Of a stretch of DNA of 64,000 nt, positions 29,364 to 36,936 are shown one piece after another. The notes beneath the pieces were generated by a model. The model saw only the letters and a list, made by a program, of their open reading frames with translations. It did not search any database and was not told the origin of the DNA. Both the position numbers and the translations under genes were made by a program. Numbering within the stretch: position 1 is the stretch's first letter; each line of letters starts with the position of its first letter. This DNA comes from Bradyrhizobium sp. CCBAU 53338 (lineage in GTDB: Bacteria > Pseudomonadota > Alphaproteobacteria > Rhizobiales > Xanthobacteraceae). The stretch covers positions 2,914,001 to 2,978,000 of the forward strand of contig NZ_CP030048.1 in the NCBI RefSeq assembly GCF_015291665.1, given 5' to 3'.

Positions 29364-30533
29364 TTAGGCCGGCATCGCCGTCTCGATCAGGCGCACCCAG
29401 AACGAGGCGCCGTGGCCGAGGATGTTGTCGTTGAAGACGTAGGCCGGGTGGTGACATGCTGGACTGTCGCCCATGCCGACCAGCACCATCGCGCCGGGGC
29501 GCGCCTCCAGCATGAACGAGAAATCCTCCGCGCCCATCATCGGGATGATGCGGTCGTTGACGCGCTCGGAACCGACGATGTCGCGGGCAACGTCGGCGGC
29601 GACGCCGGCTTCGCGCGCGTGATTCAGGGTCACCGGATACATCCGCGAATATTTCGTCTCTGCCGAGCCGCCATAGGCACGGGCGACGCTGTCGGCGACC
29701 TCGCCGATGCGGCGCTCGACGAGATCGCGCACGTCGGGATCGAGCGTGCGCACGGTGCCGCTGAGTTCGGCGGTCTCTGGAATGATGTTGAAGGCGGTGC
29801 CGGCGTGGAATTGCGTGATCGAGATCACCGCCGATTTCAGCGGATCGATGTTGCGCGCGACGATCGATTGCAGCGCGTTGACGATCTGCGAGCCGATCAG
29901 CACGCTGTCGATGGCTTGATGCGGAGTGGCGCCGGCATGGCCGCCCTTGCCGCGGACGGTGATGCGGATGTTGTCGGAGGAGGCGAGCAGCGGGCCTGGA
30001 GTCGTGGCGAAATGCCCCTCGGGCAGGCCCGGCATGTTGTGCATGCCGTAGACCTGCTCGATGTTCCACCGTGTCATGAGGCCGTCCTCGACCATGGCCT
30101 TGCCGCCTCCGCCACCTTCCTCGGCGGGCTGGAAGATCACGACCGCGGTGCCGTCGAAATTACGCGTCTCGGCGAGGTACTTTGCGGCGCCCAACAGCAT
30201 CGCGGTGTGGCCGTCATGGCCGCAGGCGTGCATCTTGCCCGGGATCTTCGAGGCATAGGGCACGTCGGCGGTTTCCATGATGGGCAGCGCGTCCATGTCG
30301 GCGCGCAGGCCGATCGCCTTGCCGGAGGACGATTTGCGGCCGCGGATCACGCCGACGACGCCGGTGCGGCCGATGCCCGTCACCACCTCGTCGCAGCCGA
30401 ACTCGCGCAGCTTGTCGGCGACGATGCCGGCGGTGCGATGGACTTCGTAGAGCAGCTCCGGATTTTCGTGGAAGTCATGGCGCCAGGCGGCCATTTCATC
30501 GGAGAGGGCGGCGATGCGGTTGACGATGGGCAT
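29364..30533 (-). CDS. M20-family amidohydrolase (HipO/IAA-amino acid hydrolase type)
   Basis: 389-residue zinc peptidase of the M20D group, which hydrolyses N-acyl amino acids such as hippurate. The metal-binding motif MHACGHDGHTAML lies near residue 102 and FQPAEEGGGGG near 135; the dimerisation domain spans about 185-295, and MMGAEDFSFML near 333 supplies another ligand. ATG at 30533. It is convergent with the acyl-CoA synthetase. The exact substrate is unknown. Confidence 0.92.
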   Translation of the reverse strand: MPIVNRIAALSDEMAAWRHDFHENPELLYEVHRTAGIVADKLREFGCDEVVTGIGRTGVVGVIRGRKSSSGKAIGLRADMDALPIMETADVPYASKIPGKMHACGHDGHTAMLLGAAKYLAETRNFDGTAVVIFQPAEEGGGGGKAMVEDGLMTRWNIEQVYGMHNMPGLPEGHFATTPGPLLASSDNIRITVRGKGGHAGATPHQAIDSVLIGSQIVNALQSIVARNIDPLKSAVISITQFHAGTAFNIIPETAELSGTVRTLDPDVRDLVERRIGEVADSVARAYGGSAETKYSRMYPVTLNHAREAGVAADVARDIVGSERVNDRIIPMMGAEDFSFMLEARPGAMVLVGMGDSPACHHPAYVFNDNILGHGASFWVRLIETAMPA

Positions 30534-30944
30534 GGGGCTGGTCCGTTCTTCTTCTTAGGGCGGGTTAGCGTAGCGCGGCCCAAGGGTGCGACGCCGGTCA
30601 TGATGCTTTCTACGCCGTCATTTGGCAGAGGGGGAGGGCGAAACAAACGGCGCAGCAAGGTGGCGGGGGATGATCGAGTGAATGGTATCATTGTCCGCTG
30701 GGCTCGGCGAGTGACGGGGCTTCGCCAGAGCTGGCAGCGCTAGGAGTAAAAATTAACTGTCAGTCACGGGTCATTGATTAACAGATATTGAAATCTGTCA
30801 GCGAGACGTGTATATCCGTTCCCGGACGCTCCGATTGGGCGTCCCGTGGTCATTCCTCCTTGGGGAGCCCGAGATCCGAAACAAGCGTGGATCGAGGGAC
30901 GTGTTTTGGAGGCGGGGACCGCGGACGAATGGAGACCTAAGAAA
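30534..30944. other. Roughly 410-base region with no convincing gene
   Basis: No open frame here has a good ribosome site and family-like sequence. It includes the promoter side of the amidohydrolase gene. From 30741 to 30800 it becomes noticeably A/T-richer (AGTAAAAATTAACTGTCAGT and the following bases), and it carries the palindrome at 30781-30798 listed separately. A small transcript or the promoter of the tiny downstream frame could lie here. Confidence 0.4.
30781..30798. promoter_or_regulatory. Inverted repeat ACAGAT-N6-ATCTGT
   Basis: Perfect six-base arms separated by ATTGAA, in the only A/T-rich island of the interval. It is a plausible operator, about 340 bases upstream of the TetR-family gene and 150 bases upstream of a 33-codon frame. 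Which protein would bind it is unknown. Confidence 0.4.
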
Positions 30945-31046
30945 ATGACGACCGAAATCATCAACTTCACCGGCACGATTGGGCATTGGCTCAATTTGCT
31001 GGTCGCGCGCCAGATCGCGGCGCAGGCTGCAAAACTGCCTCATTGA
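30945..31046 (+). CDS. Possible 33-residue small protein
   Basis: Short frame starting MTTEIINFTGTIGHWLNLLV and ending AAKLPH. A GGAG lies 10 bases before the ATG, and the encoded segment is amphipathic (GHWLNLLVARQIAAQAAK). No family is recognised. It could equally be chance; the reading frame stays open upstream to 30846 without a better start. Confidence 0.3.
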   Translation: MTTEIINFTGTIGHWLNLLVARQIAAQAAKLPH

Positions 31047-31137
31047 GGCGAGACGCTTTCCGAACCGACCGGTATGGGCGCTTCGCTAAGCATCCATCGC
31101 CGGAAAACTGGACCCTGAACGGGAACATGGTGCTGGC

Positions 31138-31722
31138 ATGAACGAAGCCGTTGTCTTGACGCCGGAGCGGATCCTCGAAGTCACCGAGGACGTGTTGCGG
31201 CGCTACGGACTTGCCAAGGCCACAGTGGTCGACGTTGCCCGCGCGCTCGATGTGAGCCACGGCAGCGTCTATCGCCATTTCCCGAGCAAGGCTTCGCTGC
31301 GCGAGGCCGTCGCCAAACGCTGGCTCGACCGCATCGATGCGCCGCTCCTGGCGATCACCAAGGAGCAGGGACCTGCGCCCGACAGGCTCGACCGCTGGCT
31401 GCGCACGCTGTTCGCCGCCAAGCGCTCGCGCGTGCTCGACGACCCCGAAATGTTCGAGACCTATCTGACGCTGGCGCGCGAGGCCTGCGCAGCCGTCAAG
31501 TGCCACAAGGACACCATGATCGACCAGATCGCCGTGATCCTGGCCGACGGCGTCAAGCAGGGCGCGTTCGCGGCGATCGACGTCAAGGCGACGGCGCGCG
31601 CGCTGTTCGATGCCACCTGCCGCTTCCACCATCCTGCCCATGCCGATGAATGGAAAGATGCTGAGCTGCCCGCGCGCGTCGACGCGACGCTCGCGCTGTT
31701 GCTGCGCGGGTTGAAGGCTTAG
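31138..31722 (+). CDS. TetR-family transcriptional regulator
   Basis: 194 residues. The N-terminal helix-turn-helix is clear: VVDVARALDVSHGSVYRHFPSKASL at about 31-55. The C-terminal ligand-binding part carries the Rrf2-unrelated TetR C-domain pattern LTLAREACAAVKCHKDTMIDQIA. It is a repressor of unknown ligand. The nearest divergent or downstream targets are not obvious; the palindrome at 30781 is one candidate site. ATG at 31138. Confidence 0.9.
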   Translation: MNEAVVLTPERILEVTEDVLRRYGLAKATVVDVARALDVSHGSVYRHFPSKASLREAVAKRWLDRIDAPLLAITKEQGPAPDRLDRWLRTLFAAKRSRVLDDPEMFETYLTLAREACAAVKCHKDTMIDQIAVILADGVKQGAFAAIDVKATARALFDATCRFHHPAHADEWKDAELPARVDATLALLLRGLKA

Positions 31723-31783
31723 CGCTCTTTTCCCTCGCCCCTTGTGGGAGAAGGAAGAAGGCGCGCTTCACTACCGCCCGAAT

Positions 31784-32434
31784 CTAGATCTTGGTCAGCC
31801 CGCAAGTCGCGGCCAACCGCACGAGTTGCGCGTCCGTGCGCGCGCCGGTCTTGGTCTTGATCAGATAGTGATAATTCTGCACCGTCTTGACGCTGAGATT
31901 GAGATGCGTCGCGATCTGCTCGGTCGTCGCGCCCCCGGCGAACTGACGCAAAATCTCGATTTCGCGCTCGCCCAATTGATCCAGCGCCGAGCCTGCCGAC
32001 AAACTGTCCTCCGCCAGCACATGCGCGATGTCATCGCTCATGGCACGTTCGCCACGCGCGACGCCGCGGATTGCGTCGACGACGGCGGTGGGCGCGTTGC
32101 TCTTGGTGACGAAGCCGGAGGCACCGGCATTGAAGGCAGCTTTCACCAGCACGGCCTCGTTATGCATGGTGAACACAAGGATGCGCGCCCGCGGATTGCG
32201 CGCACGGATGTTGCGGATCGCCTCGAGCCCGCTGGCGCCGGGCATCGAGATGTCCATGACGATAACGTCGGGGTCGTGCGCCTTGAAAGCGGAGTACGCA
32301 TCCGCGGCGTTGTCGGCTTCCGCGACGACGTGGAGATCGCCCTGGCTTTCCAGCACGCGGCGGTAGCCCTGGCGGACGATCGGGTGGTCGTCGACCAGCA
32401 GCACCGAGATGCCTGTTGCTGCGACCTCGTTCAC
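31784..32434 (-). CDS. NarL/FixJ-type response regulator
   Basis: 216 residues: receiver domain (10-125) with Asp15-Asp16 and phosphoacceptor Asp61 in VIVMDISMPG, then a LuxR-type helix-turn-helix (about 150-205: LGEREIEILRQFAGGATTEQIATHLNLSVKTVQ). The start is GTG at 32434, 7 bases after the stop of the histidine kinase gene, so kinase and regulator are one operon. Target promoters are not known, but the divergent channel-kinase cluster at 34.0 kb shares the kinase gene's upstream region. Confidence 0.94.
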   Translation of the reverse strand: MNEVAATGISVLLVDDHPIVRQGYRRVLESQGDLHVVAEADNAADAYSAFKAHDPDVIVMDISMPGASGLEAIRNIRARNPRARILVFTMHNEAVLVKAAFNAGASGFVTKSNAPTAVVDAIRGVARGERAMSDDIAHVLAEDSLSAGSALDQLGEREIEILRQFAGGATTEQIATHLNLSVKTVQNYHYLIKTKTGARTDAQLVRLAATCGLTKI

Positions 32435-32441
32435 GACGGCC

Positions 32442-33812
32442 TCACGCAGCGAGCGGGATCGTCGCGGCGACGCTGAGGCCGCGGCTTGCGGGCAGGATCG
32501 ACAGCGAGCCGCCGGCCGCCGTCACGCGCTCGCGGATGCCGGTGAGGCCGAAGCCGGCCGACCGTTCCACGCGGGCCGCATCGCCGCCGCCATCGTCCTC
32601 GACGCGAATCAGCAGTGCATCGTCCTCGCCGGCGCGGCGCTCCACGTGCAACGAGATCTCGCGCGCCGCGCCGTGGCGCAGCGCGTTGGTCAGGCATTCC
32701 TGGGCGACGCGATAGGCGGTCGTCGCGGCCGGACCGTTGATGTCGGTGAGATCCCCCTTGAGGTCGAGCTGGATCGTCGGCTGCGTCGCGTTCTGCGAGC
32801 GCCAGTTGTCGACGAGGTTGACGAGGCTCGCTTCCAGGCCGAGCTCCTCGGGCAGGGGATTGCGCAGTCGCTTCAGTGTGTCGCGGAGCGAGGCCATCAG
32901 ATGGTGCGTGGCCTGCGAAATCATCCGCGCATCCTGCGCGATGCCTTTGTCCTTGTTTTGCTGCGTGCTCGCCCTCTCGATCGTGTTGGCGAAAGCGAGG
33001 ATCGCCGAGAGATTTTGGCCGAATTCGTCATGCAGCTCGCGGGCGAGCGCGCGTCGCTCGTCGTCGCGGATCTCGATCAGGCGCCGCGTCAGAGTGGCGC
33101 GCTGTTCGGTGGCCTCTTCGAGCCGGCCGCCGAGCGCATCGACGGCGCCGCCGATCATGGCAAGCTCCATGGAGCGGAAGCGCGGCAGCCTTGTGCGGTA
33201 CTGGCCGCGCGCCATGCGTTGCAGCGAGAGAACAATGGCGCGTGCCGGTGCCAGCGTGTGCGCGATCGCAAGCGAGGCGAGCAGTGCGATCGCTGCCGCC
33301 ATCAGCAGCGCGACGTCGATCACGTTGAGGATGTACTCCCAGGCGAGCGAGATGGAGGCCGCTTGATCCGGCGTCGCAACCACTGTTCCGGCGGCTGCCG
33401 CGCGAGGGCTGACGGGCCGCACCACTTCGGCATGGCTGCCAAGGAAGGTCGGAACGATCGTCGCGAACCAGCCTGGCGGCGTCCGGCCGATCCCCTGGCT
33501 TTGACCGCAGAGCGGTCTTTCGAATGCAGTTGCCGGCTGGAACTCGACGCAGATACCGGGCGAGATGAGCTTCATCGTCTCCAGCGTGCGCCACTCCGGA
33601 ACCGGAACGAGATGCTCGCGCATTCTGCTGCTGCGCAGCAACAACTCGTGCCAATACAGGCCCTGAAGCGCCAGCGCGACCCGCTGCGCGGAGGCCGCCG
33701 TCGCCCGGTCAACGCTGCGATAGGCATCGAACGTGGCCCACACGGTTGCCGCGCCGAGGCACAGCGCAACGATGAGAAGCAGACGGGCGACAAGCTGAAG
33801 CACGAGGCGCAT
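32442..33812 (-). CDS. Membrane sensor histidine kinase (HisKA_3 type)
   Basis: 456 residues. TM1 about 4-26, periplasmic sensor about 27-160, TM2 about 163-185, then a HAMP-like linker. The dimerisation domain carries the phospho-His in ALARELHDEFGQNLSAI (His261). The ATPase domain follows with DDGGGDAARVERSAGFGLTGIRERV near 410-440. This is the NarX/MoxY-like partner of the adjacent LuxR-type regulator. The periplasmic region has two Cys (near 88 and 102) and could resemble the LapD/MoxY sensor fold, which is a guess. ATG at 33812. Confidence 0.9.
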   Translation of the reverse strand: MRLVLQLVARLLLIVALCLGAATVWATFDAYRSVDRATAASAQRVALALQGLYWHELLLRSSRMREHLVPVPEWRTLETMKLISPGICVEFQPATAFERPLCGQSQGIGRTPPGWFATIVPTFLGSHAEVVRPVSPRAAAAGTVVATPDQAASISLAWEYILNVIDVALLMAAAIALLASLAIAHTLAPARAIVLSLQRMARGQYRTRLPRFRSMELAMIGGAVDALGGRLEEATEQRATLTRRLIEIRDDERRALARELHDEFGQNLSAILAFANTIERASTQQNKDKGIAQDARMISQATHHLMASLRDTLKRLRNPLPEELGLEASLVNLVDNWRSQNATQPTIQLDLKGDLTDINGPAATTAYRVAQECLTNALRHGAAREISLHVERRAGEDDALLIRVEDDGGGDAARVERSAGFGLTGIRERVTAAGGSLSILPASRGLSVAATIPLAA

Positions 33813-34011
33813 GCGATCACCCCAAAGTTTGGTAAGCTCAGCCTAACAACGCCGTCGCGCCTTGCCAATCGCAGGGAATGGCAGGGATTGCAGCTCGGGC
33901 AAATTTCCCAAGCCGGATTGGGCATGGGTCTTTGGACCTGAAGCGGCGGCTTTGATCTAATCGGGATGGAATCGTTGCAGGCCAGTCCCTGCCAGTCAGG
34001 AGCAGCGCAGC

Positions 34012-34797
34012 ATGAGTTCGATGACGATTGGACCGATCGCGAGCACTGCGACCGACCCATCCGAGCGCAGCGCGTTGCTGTTCTGGATGATTTTCACCGG
34101 GCTGTCGATCTTCGCCGTCGTGCTGCTGTGGCGGTTCGGCCTGATCCATCTGATGCTGACCTCGGACCGCACCTACATTTCGAGCGTGATCGCGGTGCTT
34201 TATCTCGTCACCTGCGGCCACTGCTTCCTGCGGACGCGGTCGATCGCCCGCGAAGGAGCCGCGGCGCGACGCTGCCGCGCGGTGCTGGCGGCGCCCGAGG
34301 GAAGCAAGGTGCTCGATGCGAGCGCGCCTGCGCTGCCGCGCGGGCTGGTGCGGGACCACATCGAGAGCCTCGTGACGAAAGCCGCAGCGCAGGACTACCG
34401 CCCGGTCGACCAGACGCTGCTGTTGCGGACGCTCGCCGACCGCCTGCGCGGCTCCAACGGGTTCGGCGCCTTCGTCTCCGACACGTTGATGAAGCTCGGC
34501 CTGCTCGGCACCATCATCGGCTTCATCATCATGCTGGCGCCGATCGCCGGACTGGACGCCGCCGACAAGGTTGCGATGCGCTCCTCGATGGGGCTGATGA
34601 GCGACGGAATGGCGGTCGCGATGTACACCACGTTGGCCGGCCTCGTCGGCTCCATCCTGGTCCGCATCCAGTACTACATGCTCGATGCCGCGACCCAACG
34701 GGTATTCTCCGATGCCGTGGTCCTGACCGAGACCTATGTGACGCCGGTTCTCGAACGCAAGGGCGCTGGAAATGAGGGCGCTGGAACGTCGTCATGA
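34012..34797 (+). CDS. MotA/TolQ/ExbB-type proton-channel protein
   Basis: 261-residue inner-membrane protein. Hydrophobic segments near 24-45, 54-72, 160-180 and 203-225. The region LMKLGLLGTIIGFIIMLAPIAGL through MSDGMAVAMYTTLAGLVGSIL (about 155-222) matches the MotA/TolQ/ExbB ion-channel core, in which the last two helices carry proton or sodium flow. The start at MSSMTIG has AGGAG about 9 bases upstream. Its stop overlaps the next gene by four bases (ATGA), and the neighbour has a single N-terminal membrane helix as expected for a MotB/TolR/ExbD-type partner. The energised process is unknown. Confidence 0.86.
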   Translation: MSSMTIGPIASTATDPSERSALLFWMIFTGLSIFAVVLLWRFGLIHLMLTSDRTYISSVIAVLYLVTCGHCFLRTRSIAREGAAARRCRAVLAAPEGSKVLDASAPALPRGLVRDHIESLVTKAAAQDYRPVDQTLLLRTLADRLRGSNGFGAFVSDTLMKLGLLGTIIGFIIMLAPIAGLDAADKVAMRSSMGLMSDGMAVAMYTTLAGLVGSILVRIQYYMLDAATQRVFSDAVVLTETYVTPVLERKGAGNEGAGTSS

Positions 34798-35480
34798 TGG
34801 ATGATTTCGGCCTCTATCCGCGCGAGGAGCCGTTCGATCCGCTGGGCGTGATGCTGTTCAAGGCGCTCCAGGTGGTCGCCTTCCTGTTCTTCCTCGCGCT
34901 GCTCGCGGTCTCGCCCGATGCCAAGGACGGCAAGATCGACTCCAAGGCGGAGTTCATGATCACGCTCGACTGGCCGGACAATCATCCTGATGATCTCGAT
35001 CTGTTCGTGCAGGACCCCGCCGGCAACATCGCCTGGTATCGCCACCGCGAGGCCGGCTTCCTCACGCTCGACCGCGACGATCGCGGCGGGGCCAACGATT
35101 TCATCATGGTCAACGGCAAGAAGATCGCTTCACCGATCCGCGAGGAGATCGTCACGCTGCGCGGCATCGTCCCCGGCGAATACACCGTCAACGTCTCGCA
35201 TTTCGTCGCCACGACCGGCGAGCCGGTGACCGCCAATGTGAAGGTGCAAAAGCTCAATCCGACCGCGCAGGTGATCTTCGACGACAAGTTCACGCTCGAC
35301 CACACCGGCGACGAGAAGACCGCGGTGCGGTTCCGGCTCGATGCCGAGGGGAAGGTCATCGATGTGAGCCAGCGGCCGAAATCGCTGATGGAGACGTTTC
35401 GTAGCACCTGGCGCAATGGGGCCGATCTCGACCCGAGGACCGGCGTGAGCAGGAACGCGACGAGGATCCGTCGTGATTAA
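34794..35480 (+). CDS. Membrane-anchored protein with a beta-rich periplasmic domain (putative channel partner)
   Basis: 228 residues. A short cytoplasmic N-terminus (MMDDFGLYPREEPFDP) precedes one membrane helix (about 18-40, VMLFKALQVVAFLFFLALLAV). The rest is periplasmic and beta-rich, with NHPDDLDLFVQDPAGNIAWYRH near 62-80 and IVPGEYTVNVSHF near 122, reminiscent of YfaP/DUF2135-like domains. Topology and a four-base overlap with the ExbB-like gene suggest a TolR/ExbD-position subunit, but no peptidoglycan-binding OmpA-type domain is visible. Family not recognised with certainty. Confidence 0.75.
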   Translation: MMDDFGLYPREEPFDPLGVMLFKALQVVAFLFFLALLAVSPDAKDGKIDSKAEFMITLDWPDNHPDDLDLFVQDPAGNIAWYRHREAGFLTLDRDDRGGANDFIMVNGKKIASPIREEIVTLRGIVPGEYTVNVSHFVATTGEPVTANVKVQKLNPTAQVIFDDKFTLDHTGDEKTAVRFRLDAEGKVIDVSQRPKSLMETFRSTWRNGADLDPRTGVSRNATRIRRD

Positions 35481-36078
35481 TTTGCAGACGGTCATTCTAT
35501 CGCTGTCGGTCGCCTACGCCGTGATCGGCGCACTCCTGTTGGTCGTGCTGGTCTATGCGCGGCTGCACTGGTCGCTGAAAGCGGTGGCGGTGGTCGTGAC
35601 CAGCGCCTTCTATGTCGTCAGCTTCACCGAGATGCGTGGGCTGCTCGGCTGGGCCAGCAGCGACCGGCTGCCTGCGACCTTCAAGCTGCTCAAGGCGCGG
35701 ATCGTGGAGCCGCATTCACTGGAGGGTGATCCCGGCTCGATCTATCTGTGGGTCGAGGAGCTCGACGAAGATCATCGCCCGAGCGGCGTTCCGCGGGCCT
35801 TCCGCGTACCCTACAACGACACCCTGGCCGACAAGACGCATGCAGCGGAGAACGAGATCGCAGCTGGCCATCCGCAAGGCGGGCGCGCGGCCGACTTTGG
35901 CGGCGGCGAGGGCAGCCTGATCGACATGGTCAGGGAATATGTGACGCCCAAGGCCATCCTCGAGACCAGCGGCGGCGATTCCTCGACCGGGGAGTTCAAT
36001 GCCCCGCCGGCAGGCGCGCAAGGTACGGTATTCACTCCACTGCCGCCACCCCGGATGCCGCCCAAGGACGAGCAATAG
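35473..36078 (+). CDS. Small membrane-anchored protein of unknown function (channel-kinase cluster)
   Basis: 201 residues from a GTG start with GAGG about 8 bases upstream; the start overlaps the previous gene by eight bases. Two N-terminal hydrophobic segments (about 5-27 and 34-50) are followed by a soluble region containing KARIVEPHSLEGDPGSIYLWVEEL near 74-97 and a Gly/Pro-rich tail ending PLPPPRMPPKDEQ. No family recognised. The tight overlap indicates a role in the same complex as the channel genes. Confidence 0.72.
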   Translation: MINLQTVILSLSVAYAVIGALLLVVLVYARLHWSLKAVAVVVTSAFYVVSFTEMRGLLGWASSDRLPATFKLLKARIVEPHSLEGDPGSIYLWVEELDEDHRPSGVPRAFRVPYNDTLADKTHAAENEIAAGHPQGGRAADFGGGEGSLIDMVREYVTPKAILETSGGDSSTGEFNAPPAGAQGTVFTPLPPPRMPPKDEQ

Positions 36079-36195
36079 GCCCTTCACCATTGCAGCAGTG
36101 CGGCGCTGGTCAACCGGCCCGCGCTGGCGCATCCTGTTGACCTCCCTCAAATTGGCTTTATCGGCTTTCAATAAGAATGTGAGGGTGGAGGGTGC

Positions 36196-36936
36196 GTGCT
36201 TCTCGCTGTTTTCTCGGATATCCACGGCAACCGGCAGGCGTTCGAGGCGTGCCTGAAGGTGGCGCGCGCGAAAGGCGCGGAGCGGTTCATCCTGCTCGGC
36301 GATTTCGTCGGCTATGGCGCCGACCCGGAATGGGTCGTGGATACCGCCATGGATCTGGTCGCCCACGGCGCCGTTGCCGTGCGCGGCAACCATGACGAAG
36401 CCGTCAACACGACCACCGAGAGCATGAACAGCGAGGCCCAAATCGCGATCGAGTGGACGCGCAGACGGCTCGACGCGGCACAGCGGCGGTTCCTGTCCGA
36501 GCTGCCGATGCTTGTGGAGGACAGCGATCGCCTGTTCGTGCATTCGGAGGCCTCGAGCCCGAAGCGCTGGCACTACGTCCGCTCGACCGCGGATGCGGCC
36601 AAGAGCCTGATCGCGACGCCTGCTCATGTCACCTTTTGCGGCCACATTCATCGCCCCGCGCTCTATTCGATGTCGGTCACCGCGAAGATGACGAGCTTCG
36701 TGCCAAAGACCGACGTTCCGGTGCAGCTCCTGCGCGGGCGGCAGTGGCTCGCGGTGCTCGGCTCGGTGGGCCAGCCCCGCGACGGCGATCCGTCGGCATC
36801 GTTCGGGCTGTTCGACACGGTCTCGTGCCAGATCACCTATTGCCGCGTGCCCTATGACATCGCGAGCGCGGCGAACAAGATCCGCGAGAACGGCCTGCCG
36901 CCCTGGCTCGCCGATCGACTGTCGCAGGGACGCTAG
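36196..36936 (+). CDS. Calcineurin-like metallophosphoesterase
   Basis: 246 residues with a complete bimetal site: Asp8 and His10 in FSDIHGN, Asp36 in LLGDFVGYG, Asn65-His66 in RGNHDE, His116, and the closing GHIHRP motif with His150 and His152. It belongs to the Metallophos_2 group. The start is GTG with GGAG 6 bases upstream. Its stop abuts the ATG of a Ser/Thr kinase gene with no bases between, so the two are co-translated. A natural reading is that it reverses phosphorylation by that kinase, but a nucleotide or small-molecule substrate is equally possible. Confidence 0.87.
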   Translation: MLLAVFSDIHGNRQAFEACLKVARAKGAERFILLGDFVGYGADPEWVVDTAMDLVAHGAVAVRGNHDEAVNTTTESMNSEAQIAIEWTRRRLDAAQRRFLSELPMLVEDSDRLFVHSEASSPKRWHYVRSTADAAKSLIATPAHVTFCGHIHRPALYSMSVTAKMTSFVPKTDVPVQLLRGRQWLAVLGSVGQPRDGDPSASFGLFDTVSCQITYCRVPYDIASAANKIRENGLPPWLADRLSQGR

